Position numbers and translations under genes: made by a program. DNA of 64,000 nucleotides from Citrus sinensis (taxonomy: Eukaryota; Streptophyta; Magnoliopsida; Sapindales; Rutaceae). The stretch is taken from assembly GCF_022201045.2 (NCBI RefSeq), contig NC_068563.1:26757001-26821000 (forward strand), in the 5' to 3' direction. Below are positions 1-12,296 of the stretch, piece after piece (position 1 is the first letter of the stretch; every line of letters begins with the position of its first letter). The notes under the pieces were generated by a model. It saw only the letters and a list, made by a program, of their open reading frames with translations. It ran no database searches and had not been told where the DNA came from.

Positions 1-481
1 ATCTTTGCCCTAAAGAAAGGTAACCGGGACCACTTTTGTTTTGAACATCAAAAGTCATCCGTGTGAGTATGAGCTAGGCTTCCATTTGACTATTTTGTGA
101 CTCTCTTGCTCACTTATAGAAAATATTTAATACTTTGAAGATGATTGATTGCTCGTTTGAGAGTGGTTTTATAAATAAATAAATGAGGTTAAGCAAAAGA
201 AAGAGAATTTAGGTATGGATAATTTCCGAAAATCTTATAAGAGAACTTTGGTGCCGATGGATAATTTCCGAATATGAACAAAATATTAGGTACGGATATG
301 TTTTATATGAGAATTTATAGGACTTTTTATGTTACAGAAAAAGTATTAAGCTTAAATTTCCGAAAATGTTATTTAAATTAGACCAACAAACCGTCTTAAT
401 TATTTGAACTAGTTGAGTTCAGTCACATTTAACCATAATATATATAATTAGTGTGTGACGTGTGTCTATAAATGTGGTTTC

Positions 482-1130
482 TAGGGATGGCAATTTTTCC
501 TGTTAAAATCTCGTTTGAAAAGGCATTAAAACATATTTTTGTCCCAAAAAAATAAAGGGACGGGACTTTGACATTTTTTTTTATCTCATTTTCATATACG
601 AGAGTACGAGACAAGACTGGGATTGATAAAGCCTATTCCATTCCATCTCATTACCAACCCTAGTTGTTGGTTCGATTTATTATTATATTATTGAATTATT
701 AGATATTTAATATGGTTGGAATTGATTGCTATCCAAATCTATAGTTTTTGAAGTGTAAGTCTTAATATTAATGTGCAATGGAAGCAAACAGACAAATAAA
801 AAATGTTAGTATAAAATTATATTTGAACGTGCATGCAGTCAAAATAAAACTATTTTTTGATTATTCTACTTTGTATTTATTTAAATTTTTTACTATATTG
901 AATTATGATAATCCTTAAAAAAATGGTCAAAATTTATTTATTTACATTTGGTACTGTTCAGAACAATGAGATAGGACGAGATATTTAACGAAACGGGACT
1001 AAGATAAATTTTTGTCCCAAAAAATTAAAAGGACGGGGATGTGACTTTTTTTTATCCCACTTACATATACAAGACATAATTGGGATTGACAAATCTTATT
1101 CCATTCCATCCCATTGTCAAGCCTAATGCT
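482..1130. repeat. Two related hAT-like relic segments
   Basis: Two segments, about 482-664 and 960-1130, share a run of similar sequence: a 'ttttgtcccaaaaaa' block, a 'ggacggg' block, a pyrimidine run with 'atccca' or 'atctca', then 'attccattccatc'. The first begins TAGGGATGGCAAT and ends ATTACCAACCCTA, which are imperfect inverted ends of the kind seen in small hAT-type elements. The flanking 8-mers match only loosely, so no clean target duplication can be claimed. The second copy lacks clear ends. Class assignment rests on the form of the ends and is tentative. Confidence 0.45.
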
Positions 1131-1821
1131 TTCGTTATCATGAGCATTAATGCAAATAGTCTTCGAGATAGAAAGTAATATTAGCCACATCAGTTACAAA
1201 AATTATGGTGAAGGTTCTTGAATTTCATTAAAGTGTACGAAAGCTGTTACACTATATGGTGTAATGGTGTATGCAAATTCATTGTATAGGCTACATGGTA
1301 TATTAGTGTTTTTATCATTCTTCATTCAATTAACTAATATACCATATGGTGTGTACAATAAATCAACATTTTAAAATATGCAAGCATCTGTACCTGACAT
1401 TATATATATAATATAATATAATATAATATAATTTTGTAGTGTGGGCACCAATAGACAAAAAAAATATAGTCTCTTAACATAATGAAATCTTTTTTTTTTT
1501 TTTTGTATTTTACTCACATCCCCACTTTAACAAAATGAGAATGTTTTCATTAGAGAATGACTCTATATATATGTGTTTGTGTCGGATAAATTACTTTACA
1601 TTGGAATGAGTGTTTTTAATCTATCACGTACTTTAAAAACTTAAGAAATCCCTATTAGAAAATTATATATAGAGCGTCATGCCAAAGTGTAGATGCCCTT
1701 GCTAGAATGATTATATATATTTAAAAACTTATATTTTTTATTTGTTAGTGACATCATCACTTTCTTCATTTTAACAAAAAAAAAAAGATATCCTCATTAG
1801 AATATATTTTTTAATTTATTC

Positions 1822-1865
1822 ATTATTTTAATAACTTAAGGGATCCGTTAAGTTATTAAAATAAT
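1822..1865. repeat. Perfect palindrome, 18-bp arms, 8-base loop
   Basis: The left arm at 1822-1839 is the exact reverse complement of the right arm at 1848-1865, around the loop GGGATCCG. The arms are AT-rich. The sequence could form a hairpin as RNA or a cruciform in DNA. No T-run terminator context or neighbouring gene suggests a function, and it may be a fold-back remnant. Confidence 0.85.
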
Positions 1866-4630
1866 AAATAAATAAGTAAAACATACATTTCATTATATTG
1901 TGTCCTATGGTGTATTAGTGTACATGTTTTTTGTGTTTTTTTAATTTTTTTTCTTACTTTAGATCCCTTATATGAGGTTTATCAAATATAATTTAAGTAA
2001 ATGAAAAATTCTATATGTAGGACAGGTTTACGATATGAGACTCTCAAAAAAATTCTCTAACATTACCATGAATTACTCATTTGTGTTGATTAGTTTAATA
2101 TGCATGTGTTTGGTGTATGCTTTTGATGGGTTAGTGATTGTTAATAAGTTATTTAAAAGGGTACATTTGTGGAAATAATTTTTTCACTTCGGAAAAGGAA
2201 TGAGGAAAATCCATAACAATAATCCAAAGTTTCGAATCAAATGGAATCAATAAAACGGGCACCGTGCCTTTATGTCCCATCCAAGGGGCTAATTATATTT
2301 GTCCATTTTCGTTTTAACTTTTTCACATTAACCTGCATATGCAAGGCGCAAGCTTATGCCCTAGGTAACCCCACCTTTAACCATCAAGTCTAGATTCCCT
2401 TTTTTCTTAATAATTGTTTTTTTTTTCTAATTAAGATTATATTGTTAAATTCCAAATATAGATAATAATAAGTGCTAAACGTGTGTGTTTACCAAATACT
2501 TCATTTATTGTGAAATGTGAATCGATTATTAGTATATTGTATGATCAAAATAAATTTTAATCACATGGGAGAGTTGTTTGGCTTGTGTATACACCCATGA
2601 ACTGTGTACAACGTTGTTTGTAAACTTGAACAATTATGAACGTAGTTAAACCAAAAGATAATTATGTAATCTTTTGATGATATTATCAAGATCACATCAT
2701 GATAAATAATGTAAATCTTGTTTGAAATTGAGGTTGGATAGCTAATCTTAAAAGTTACAGTACTAAATTATTTGGTAAACACTAACTGCTGCGGCTTGGA
2801 AGCTGTATAAATATGATTTTTTATTCATATGATAAAAATTATATTATATTTTTAATAATTTTATTAAAATTATTATTTAAAAATTATATTTACTATATAT
2901 TATTAACTTTTATTTTATAATTACAATTTTTTTTTTCCTCACAACAACCGTACATTTTAAGTTATAACATCTCGATCCGGCGTAATGTTTGAACAATCTA
3001 ACTTTGGAAAACTAGGCGGCGGCCTCAAAAAGTGCATGTTACACAATTTGAATTATGAAGTTGACGGGTCAAAATTCGAAACTAACGTAACATGTTTAAC
3101 GGTACAAGGCATATGCTAGCAGCCTCATTCTTGTCATATATACCTCATTACACAAACAGAAATTTAATTTTTTGTTGGACAAATTAAAATAAAAAAGTAA
3201 AAAACCATGTGTGGTTTCTTATTTTATATTACTAAAGATGTCTAACATTTCATGTTCTTTTATTAGCAATCATAAGAGAATTTCTTAAGTGGCAAGCAAA
3301 AGAATTTATAACTTGTTTCGTGTTTTTATTCTTATCCACGGTTGAGAAAATTAAATTAAACTCACTGGAACTTTTTATCCATTGACAAAAGTAGTCACTA
3401 TTTTGAGTTTCCCATGTGGTGTTTATATCAGGCATGTTATGAGATAATAATAATGATCATTATAGTCATAATAATAGTGTACATGCCAATTGCTAATAAT
3501 TATCTTAATTAATAAATAAATAATATAAAAGACAATTAACACGATCGAGAGACCCCATCAGAATAAAGAATTTTATTTCATCTCCAATTGAATTTTTTTA
3601 TTTTTTTTATAAAAAAAAAAAAAAAAGTAGCAGACGACAAGAAGTATCATAAGAGAATTACTTTTACCAACATAACTATTCATTATACTTTTAAATTATG
3701 AATATTTTTAATTATTCCACACACACAATAAACTATTGCAAGATGAATATTTTGGTGGGCACCCATTGTTTCAATCATGCAAAATGGTCCACATTTATCG
3801 TATCTAAAATGTGGTGCGGCTGGTGCCCGAACCATGATCTGGTTGGCAACATCGGCGGCACAATTCTATTGTCAGAAGAAATTATAATAAGTTAATTAGT
3901 AACTGAATTAACAAAACCATAATAAGGTTACCCAATTGCGATACCTTGACTTAAGAAGCAAAAACATTTATCCATGGGTTCTCCATTTATGTTGTGAATT
4001 TCGGTCGGCCAATTTGAGTTTCATTATTATTGAATTGTTCCTCTTATATTCTAAGACGATCAAGCTCTTGTTTATGATAATTTCTAATAAACACTTTTGT
4101 TTCTCATGAAACCGGGAATCGATGCCACTCTCTTTTTGAGGTTATTTGTGGTGGTAATTAACACTAACAAGCAAGTAGAAAGAATCAATTAAAATAATAT
4201 TAAACTATGTGCTATTTTTTCAAGTTATGTGATCATTATGTTGTAGGTAGTTACATCAAAGATGGCTTAAAGCTATAATGAACTTCATCAAAGCAAAAGA
4301 GGCAGAGCGGTTATTCAAAAGAGCTAACGAATTTCTTTTGCGACATACAGTTAGAGGAACATTATTTATTGATCCAACAAAAGCCTTGTACCTTAACATG
4401 ATTTATTCCTTTGACTCTAGTACTTTTTAGTACAATGAGGGTTACAATTTTATTCATATTCTACATGAAATTAGATAATGAAAAACAGAAATTGTACAAC
4501 CTAAGACGGTTAGCATCTATACTAAGAATCCTTGTAATATTAATCATGTACTTGATATTACATGATTACTACAGATATGGAGTCTAGGTTTGGACGGTAT
4601 AACCTTATGATCAAATTTTCAGCGCTCTCG

Positions 4631-5228
4631 GTGTATATTCTTTGATCTATTAAATTTTTATTGTTACGTGTGTATTTATTTTTACATGATTGATTGAGAG
4701 ATATATATATATATATATGTGTGTGTGGCGAAAATTTAACAAGAGATGGTGTATGCACCAAAAGAATAAAAAAATTTATCAATTTTTTAGAGACCATATT
4801 ATAAACTTAAATTATAAAAAATACAACGTTATATGGCATGTTATATCATCTACACATGTACGATCCATATTATTTATTTGTTTTTAATTCTTTGAAAAAA
4901 TAAGACATGAGACAATGATATAACACAGACACTTTAGTTTGTGAAAAATCACGTGATTAGTTGAGAGTATTATATAATACTCTTTACTTATATTAAATTT
5001 TATTACTGCACGTGTATTTACTTTTTGCATGACTGATTGAAATACATGTGACGAGAATTTGAAAAGAGATGATTAATACAGTAGAAGAACCAAAATTTTC
5101 TCAGCTTTTTGAGATGAGATAATTAACCGTTAGTTCAAATAAATATAACATACTATAACATGTTATATCATTGTCACATGTATGTTTCATATTAATTTCT
5201 TTTATTTATTTGAAAATATGAGACATGA
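4631..5228. repeat. Diverged tandem duplication of a roughly 260-bp unit
   Basis: The segments at about 4631-4890 and 4968-5228 align along their length. Both carry 'attaaattttatt', then 'cgtgt(g)tatttat', then 'atga(t/c)tgattga', then 'agagatg', and close to the end 'catgttatatcat' and 'acatgta'. The copies have many substitutions and indels, and neither contains a conserved reading frame. I see an old tandem duplication of non-coding DNA. Confidence 0.6.
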
Positions 5229-6288
5229 GATATATTATATTGATATTTTGGTTTGTAGAAAGTTAATTTATATATTCTGTGTCCATGTGATTGATTTTGT
5301 GCCCAACTAAATCTAAATAATGTGATGCTTGTTTTTTGTTCCTTATGCCCCTAATTAAAACGACTAATCATGCAAACTGTCACCAATACAAGATTTAACA
5401 TATTATCTACAAACTTAAATTCATATCAAATCAAAAAGAAAATTTCATAATAAAAACACAATTCATATACAAATTAGACTTATGAGGTTACTTCAATTCA
5501 AAGCTCCCATGTACCCTGTTAATACTACCCAGATTGCGTACGAATCAGATCACGAAATCAACGGCCAAGATTTCAAGTCTACGGAAGTGGGGTCCCCAGC
5601 GGCTAATATCTGTCGGGAAAATCATGGATGCCACCTTTGTTAACCGTGTGGGTCCATCAAAAAGAAAAAATTATAATTATCGGGAAAAAAAAAAAAAGAA
5701 GAAGAATAGCAGAACGGGTCGCTTGTTCATTTCATCGCCTCTTGAATCTTTAGGTGGGTCGTCAATTCAATCTCAAATCAAATCAATTTTTTTTTTAGTA
5801 TATAATTTTTAGGGTTCTTTGGAATCCCAAGTGGTCGTTACACTAAAGTTAAAGCTCTAACCAAGTTTGTACTATAATATTATTATATTAATGAGATAAT
5901 ATTCCATCAAAATGTGTTTTTATTATAATAATAATAATGATTTAATAGATGTTAGATTTGAAGGGCCATTGAGATTATTGAAGAATATTAATGGGGCCTT
6001 ATGAACTAACTACCAACTTGTATATATGATCATGCATGTGAGATTTCTTGTTCGTTGGGTGCAAAGATATGAATTTAGCCTCTCTTTTCTCTCTCTCTCT
6101 CTCTCTTTTTGTCGAGTGATAAGAATTACATTGATATGAGTTATTAAATTAGACATTAATCTTTAAAATGTGTTGTTGTCACACAAGATCCATCGGTTAT
6201 TTACAATTTAAACCCAATAAGATGAAAATTTTAAGTTCTAATTCGTGTTAGCATGGGCAACACAAGTACATCGTTTTATTTTTGTTTT

Positions 6289-6705
6289 GGGAAATTATCA
6301 TTTGTATACCCTTAGTTTACTCCATTATCAAAAATACTACAACACTTTGAGGGTGTATCAATCGTCCACCCTAAGTTGACAAAATGTATCAGCTGACCAC
6401 CAAACCGTTAGTTGCCGTTTAAGTATGATGACATCAGAAGGGTAATTTGGTCTTTTCATATGATACAAGTGATAATTTAAGGGTATACAAGTGATAAAAA
6501 GAGAATTTAAGGGTATACAAGTGATAATTTTCAAGGGTAAAATCGTCAATTCACTGTACTTCCGTTAACTTTCAAACGGCAACTAACGGTTTGGTGGTCG
6601 GCTGATACATTTTGTCAACTAAGGGTGGACGATTGATACACCCTCAAAGTGTTGTAGTATTTTTGATAACAGAGCAAATATAGGGTATACGAATGATAAT
6701 TTTCC
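6289..6705. mobile_element. 417-bp Mutator-type MITE, copy 1
   Basis: A non-autonomous element with long inverted ends. The first about 133 bases are repeated in inverse at the other end, starting GGGAAATTATCATTTGTATA on the left and GGAAAATTATCATTCGTATA on the right. A perfect 9-bp target duplication TTTTGTTTT flanks it (6280-6288 and 6706-6714), which is the length typical of Mutator-like transposases. The centre repeats the motif 'gggtatacaagtgataa'. There is no transposase. A second copy of the same length lies at 18917. Confidence 0.88.
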
Positions 6706-6714
6706 TTTTGTTTT

Positions 6715-7206
6715 TGACTATTACGTTAGAGAGTATAACATAAATACTCATAGATACAGTCTACTATATTTGTTAAAAGAGAGATTGCCAATTTTCTTTA
6801 CTAAAATTAATATATATATCAATTATCTCTCTATTATTTTCATAATATCCAAAAGGCAAATAGGTAATTTATTTGATAATTTAGCTTGGGAATATAAAAT
6901 TTATTTATTTATTTAAAGAAAATATTTAAAAAATAAAGAAAACACAAGAAAAATATCTTATTGTTAACTTTTATTCACACGAAACATATATTTTTTATTT
7001 TTAGTATTTAGTTTTTTATTTTTATTTTTATTTATATGATTTAATTAATTTATAATAAATATGAATAAAATTATATTTAAACATAAGGGTAATACTGTAA
7101 GATCATACTATGAAGGGAGTTACTGGTTATTGTAAAGACAATAGGGGATAAGTGATATATATTAATTTTAGTAAGGAGAAACTCTCAATCTCCCTTATCA
7201 TAATTT
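6715..7206. other. Gene-free AT-rich spacer
   Basis: AT-rich DNA with poly-A and poly-T runs between a MITE and a SINE. No open frame of interest and no repeat with definable ends were seen. Confidence 0.6.
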
Positions 7207-7224
7207 AAAACCTGATCTAACGCA

Positions 7225-7470
7225 CCAACAAGCGCGTAGATCAATTGGCACGGGACTATTCTATCTTAACCAAGGTTCTCGGTTCGAGACTTGGGAATAC
7301 AACTGCGTTAAATATTTGTTGGGAGAGCTTTGCCGCCCTAGTGGTCCTACCCGGCTCGAATATGGATTAGTCGAGGCCCAATGCGATTTTTGGATACAAA
7401 TGGTTTAATACACCGAAAAAAATGGTGGCCAACGTGGTATTTAGATATCAGATGGTTTAATACACAAAAA
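7225..7470 (+). mobile_element. tRNA-derived SINE
   Basis: The left part looks like a tRNA 5' half and T-arm. An A-box-like 'tagatcaattggcacggg' lies at 7237-7254 and a B-box 'ggttcgagac' at 7281-7290, the internal RNA polymerase III promoter arrangement of plant SINEs. The 3' part ('cggctcgaatatggattag', then 'tcgaggcccaatgcg') resembles tails I associate with plant tRNA-type SINEs. Near-repeats flank it: CCTGATCTAACGCA (7211-7224) and CCTGATTTAGTGCA (7474-7487), consistent with an ageing target duplication. The 3' end also contains two versions of a 'tggtttaatacac' tail followed by A-rich runs. Confidence 0.68.
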
Positions 7471-7487
7471 AAACCTGATTTAGTGCA

Positions 7488-9890
7488 TGTTTGTCGTGAC
7501 CTAAAAAAAAAACAAGAAAATAATTCTCGCATTCAGGAGAGACAATCTTGAATCCTTAACCCCAACAAAAAATAGGATGAAGAAAATATTTAACCAACTC
7601 AACTAAGAAATTATTAGTCAAATAAATCTTTTTTTTTTAATTTTACGTCCTTTTTATGAGTTGAAGTACATCTTTGTTAATATGAAAATAAAAGCTCCGT
7701 ATTTGACGGGAGAATATGACCCCAAAAAAAAAAAAAAAATTAGCGTGGCTTAACCTATATACATTTGTTTAGGTATGTACAATACGTTGAAGTTTTTTAC
7801 ATTTTAAATTTTGAAAAAATTATAAAAAAATATATCATGATATAAAAGAATCCGTGGGAACATCTCTCACGCGGTTACAGGTCTCAAAAAAAGTCCGATA
7901 AAACGACGCTTAATTTGTCCGTTTAGTTGATGTTTTCCGCAATTGCATGTGAGGGGGGTTGATTAGTAGTTATAGTTAGTTGGATCGCGCCACGTGGCCC
8001 AATCGCATCACTAAACAATTAAAAGACGATTGTCTCTTCGGGATCGTGGGAGAAAAACCCCCCCCCCCCCCCCCCACCCATGTCTTCTAAAGCCTAAAGC
8101 TCACGAGAGTGACCCAAATTCACCTTTTTTTTTTTTTTTTTAAATTTCCGTGGGCCTCCGTCTTTTGTTTTTATGTATTACCGGGTCACCATTTGAATAA
8201 AAAATAATAATAAAAAAAAAATATATTCACTAATACAACATCGCGTGATAAATTATTTCTTTTTACAAACGTACAGATACAAGTTTGAATTTAGTGTGCT
8301 TTTGTAGAAAAATCTTTTTTTCACAATTATTTAGAAGCAGAACCGGTTCATTTTTAGGCCACTAACCAATCCGAGACTACATCAAAACAAATGAATATAA
8401 GTAATTTTTTTTTTAAAATATAAATTTCTGATTATAAAAATAAAAAAATTGACTATATATTTTTATAAAATACTGTCTAAAAACTATAACAATAATTGAT
8501 TTTATAGAACACAAGTGCACACATGACGTGATTTCAATGGTGTATACAGATTGGTATTTGATTAAAGAGAACAGAGAGCCGATCTCGACAGGGATTAATA
8601 AGACTGTTAACAAACTGGATTTGTTGGGTGTGATTTGATTATGGGATGTGAAAGGCATCATTCTCGCGCCATTAATTTTGATTAAAATCATCGGCCCCAC
8701 GCGGTTTCTGTTACATAACAAGAAACAAGATAATTATGTTTACGTGAAGAATAATGCACAAAAGAGACTTGTTCTTGAGGAAATTTTTATTTTTTATTTA
8801 ACGGGTTTTTTTTTTAATCTTTGACTGCGGAGCTCAAGTCACATGGTAGCAGCTCAAAATATGGTAATTGGTCACTAAAGCGACTTACTTTCATTTCATG
8901 TGTATTTTTTTCAATTGGTCCTCATTTTTTTTTAAAAAAAAATTATTTTGAGATTTTTTGTTCAATCGGTCCTCATTTTTTAAAATGTATTTTGAGACTT
9001 CTGACCAAAACAATTTCTTTTTTTTTTATCAATAATGAATGTTTTGAAGATCGTATATCCTTGTAAAATCCATACTGCATGTGATGAAATGGACTCCGCC
9101 CACTTGCTTGGGCTTTGGCCTGTAAAAAAAAAGCCTGGAATAAACATGGGCCTCAATAATCAATAATTGTTTGACCCCGCGAGCCCAAGAAGAGTTACAA
9201 AGGAACCCCGCTGTTTCCTTATTACATAAGCTACCTCTTATTTCTCTTTTCTTGACGGACAAGAATTCGTCATCTCATCTTCTATATATTTAAATCTCTT
9301 ATACTTTCTCCAGTGAGAGTCATATTCATATCTGCTAGCACAAGTTCTGGAAACTTCAAATCCATTTATGTTTAAGTATGGAAACTTCAATCCATACTGC
9401 AGACTAATCAGGCTCTGGAACTCGCAAGTTGAGAGTTTTAGCTTTTTGTTTTGGGAAAAAAAGTTTCATCAGTTAACAACTTTTGGAACATTATATTTCT
9501 CAGAATCAAAATTGAAGATAATTCATCATTTATAATTCAAAATTAGCATGAGAATGCTAATTATTATTGATGTGGTTTTAAGGAAGGGACCTTATGAATT
9601 CTGTTGAAAATCTTACTTGGACTGATACAATGGCCGGCCGTATCATATGAACTGATGTTTGATTGTGTTTTCAGTTAAGAGATGCCTTTGGCTCACGTGT
9701 AACATTGGATGTTCACCTCTTGCATGTCATCAGAGTTTTCTTAGGATTAAGATCATTAGCTAATAACTATAAGGTGGTTGTTGTTTAGTTTATTTTCACA
9801 TGTTTCATCAATAATATTCAGTTTATTTATCAGTTGACATCTATGATATTCTCCTCTCTTGTGAAAGCTCTCATCTCCTAGTTCAATGGA
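7488..9890. other. Gene-free intergenic DNA with a poly-C tract
   Basis: There is no recognisable gene. It contains a pure C run of about 17 near 8.06 kb, several long T or A runs, and a repeated phrase 'aat(t/c)ggtcctcattttt' near 8.91 and 8.97 kb. The last 600 bases are less AT-rich and may be remnants of the upstream part of the adjacent AsnRS pseudogene, but I cannot align them to anything. Confidence 0.55.
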
Positions 9891-9912
9891 ATGTTAATTC
9901 TCAGACCTTGTT

Positions 9913-11654
9913 CGGATCAATTCCATATTAACTCGAAAAGGCCGTGAACAAGGAGAAGGTAAGTTAGCATTATTGGAGGTGAGTGACGGCTCATGCCCTG
10001 ATCACTTGGCAGGTTGTTGTGGATGCTACAGTATAGCGGATTTGAGCCAGATGGTGCCAACTGTAACTTCTGTTTATGTTGAGGGCTTGCTTGAAAACCC
10101 TCCTAAGGTATCAAAGCAGAAGATTGAGCTACAAGTTGAGAAGGTGATCGATGTAGGTTTGGTTGAGCCAGCAAAGTACCCCATCGCCAAGATTGGTTTG
10201 AGCTTTTGAGGGATCTCGTTCATCTTCAGCCTAGGAAAAACACCATAGCTGCAGTTGCAAGAATTCGAAGTGCACTTGCTTATGCCACTCGTACATTCTT
10301 TTATTTGCATGAGTTTCTCTACATGGACACTCCAGTTATCACCACCATTGATTGTGAGGGTGCTGCTGAAATGTTTCGGGGTTGTACAAGATTTCTTTGC
10401 TAGTCATGCATTCTTTAACGGCTTCTGGCCAACTCCAAGCTGAAGCCTATGCATGTGCTGCTAGTGATGTCTATACATTTGGGCCAACATTTCGATCTAA
10501 GAAATCTAGATGGTGGAACCTGAAATAGCTTTTGCAGATCTTAAGGTATGTTAGACTTAAATGTAGCAGAATAGAATGATATCAACAGGCTACCCCAGTT
10601 AAGTGGCCTAATGATATGAAATTGGAGAAAATTACAAAATCAATTGATGAACTGTTGTTCCTGTCACTGAATTTTGCCATTAGAAATAGAGTATGCACTA
10701 GGAGAAAAGGATTGAGTTAAATGTAAGATATTCTGGTAGAATTTAGATTACCTATTCTCGATAAATTCTTTGCATGTAAGTTTGATTCGTAAACACCCCT
10801 TATGGGATTTTACTACAATCTAGAGTATCCTGTTTCAATGAATTGGGGCATTATAAGAATTTAAGTCGGTAAACTTGTTTCGTGAATTATATATGATTGT
10901 GGTTAGTCTTCTTCAAAACTAGCTTACTGATTTCTTGAACTGTGATCAATCTTCAATGTGTTTGAAAGGAGTCTTTAATATTATCCGCACTGGAATTTTG
11001 ATTGCAATTTGTGATTCTTAAAGTTTCTTACATTTGCAGATGATATTATTGACTGAGCGGAGGCATATGTGAAATTTATGTGCCAGTGGTTACTTGACAA
11101 AAATGCATTGACAACGTGAAGTTTATGGCTAAATATTTCGATAAAAGCTGCATTGACTGTCTAAGAATGGTTGCTTCAGCTCCCTTTGAACCCATGACGT
11201 ACACAAAAGAAGTGGAACTACTAGAGGGTGCTGTGAAGAAGGATTTGGAGTGGGGGGATTGATTTGGAGTCAGAGCATGAAAGATGCTTAACTGAGGTCA
11301 ATCAAAAGCCTCTTATTGTGTACAACTATCCACAAGGAATCAAAGCATTTTACATGAGGCTTACTGATGACTTGGAGACTCTGGCTGCTGCGGATGTCCA
11401 TCTTGTAGCTAAGGTTAGAGAGTTAAAGGGGGTAGCCAAAGGGAAGAGAGTTTTGATTTAATTAAGAGCCGAATGGAGGAAATGGGACTGCCTTTTGATC
11501 CACATGAGTGGTACCTTGACCAGGGAGCTTTAGAACCGTGAAACATAGCGGATTTGGCTTAGGCTTTGATTGGATGATGCTTTTTGCTACAGGCATGGAC
11601 AACATTAGAGATGTTGTTCCCTTTCCAAGATATCATGGGAGAGCAGATCCTTAA
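9913..11654 (+). pseudogene. Broken cytoplasmic asparaginyl-tRNA synthetase copy
   Basis: Conceptual translation in shifting frames follows plant cytosolic asparagine-tRNA ligase (class II synthetase, NS1/SYNC type). It runs from the OB-fold region ('TRKGREQGEGKLALLEVSDG', about 9931-9990) through 'RDLVHLQPRKNTIAAVARIR', '[11 protein letters not shown]', '[12 protein letters not shown]', '[12 protein letters not shown]', 'EHERCLTEV', '[20 protein letters not shown]' and '[15 protein letters not shown]' to the terminal '[20 protein letters not shown]' and a stop. It is not functional. Stops interrupt after 'IGLSF' and in the 3' part, at least three frameshifts are needed, the N-terminal exons are absent, and the segment between 'EMF' and 'DFF' (normally on the order of 90 residues) is missing. 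An intron with GTATGT and TTTGCAG ends remains at about 10546-11039, so it arose by DNA duplication and not by reverse transcription. Confidence 0.87.
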
Positions 11655-12252
11655 TCCTTAGGAGGAAGTTAGTATTCTGGCATTTAAGATTCAATAGTTA
11701 TTATTGCATTTTAATTTTTTAGGTTTAGGGATCGTCCATTAGGCCTATTGCTGGTATGAAGTCTGAAGACAACGTGATTTTTAGATTACAATCATATCTA
11801 TTCTAAAATGAATTTTAATTTCATTATGATTGTGATCATTGCTGTGGCTTTTAGACCAATTATGGTTTGGCTGTTAAAATTCTGCAGATAATAGAAGGAA
11901 GAAAAATTAAACAAACCAAATGTGGGCCTAAGAAAGTATCACATTAAATTTCTGAAATTAAACAAACAGTTTAATATTATCAATTTTTGAAGAAAAGACT
12001 AATTCAAGAACATGCTGAATGTGATAGATCAACTCAGGATCAACACAAGCCATTTCACATCGATACATAGTTATGGTGCTTTTACAATAAAAAAGGCAAA
12101 TAATCACAACAAATTGTTACATAATCACCACACAAGCCATTTCATAGGTTACAATGCACAACAAGATGGGGGCCACATTGGTTCTACAGATTCTGCTATA
12201 TTAAATAGCGTATATAGTAGATCCCTATAATTCTTTTCTTCGCATTTTAGCC
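11655..12252. other. Intergenic, 3' side of AsnRS pseudogene and shugoshin gene
   Basis: No gene is seen. The right half is probably the 3' untranslated region of the minus-strand shugoshin gene. A 72-codon open frame at 12012-12230 has no recognisable features. Confidence 0.5.
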
Positions 12253-12296
12253 TTAGGTGGAAGTTTTTCGCATTTTAACCTTAAGTGGTAGTTCTT
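12241..12296 (-). repeat. 28-bp tandem duplication at the shugoshin stop
   Basis: The motif 'cgcattttag' at 12241 recurs as 'cgcattttaa' at 12269, with similar sequence continuing for a 28-base unit. The unit encodes the family's terminal motif (LPLKVKMR-like). 28 is not a multiple of three, so the second unit is out of frame. The protein now ends '...KVKMRKTST', while the displaced unit would read '...LPPKAKMRRKEL' in another frame. Confidence 0.8.

Larger units (their letters stand above)
1..6279. other. Gene-free AT-rich intergenic DNA
   Basis: I see no convincing gene here: the open frames are short, rich in Asn/Ile/Lys/Phe and lack family motifs. The stretch holds a hAT-like relic pair (482-1130), an 18-bp-arm palindrome near 1.84 kb, two diverged tandem copies of a roughly 260-bp unit (4.63-5.23 kb) and simple repeats. 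Examples of the latter are an ATAAT run near 1.40-1.43 kb, an AT/GT run at 4.70-4.73 kb and a CT run near 6.09-6.11 kb. Confidence 0.7.

Noticed and set aside
5534-5812. 92-codon frame with a Lys run
   Set aside because: The Lys run comes from a poly-A tract and the rest matches no family; it is more likely intergenic DNA.
8055-8076. Long C run as a possible telomere or origin signal
   Set aside because: A plain homopolymer with no plant telomere repeat (TTTAGGG) around it; likely slippage or an assembly-sensitive tract.
8413-8721. 102-codon minus-strand frame
   Set aside because: Low-complexity Ile/Phe/Tyr-rich end and no motif; probably chance.
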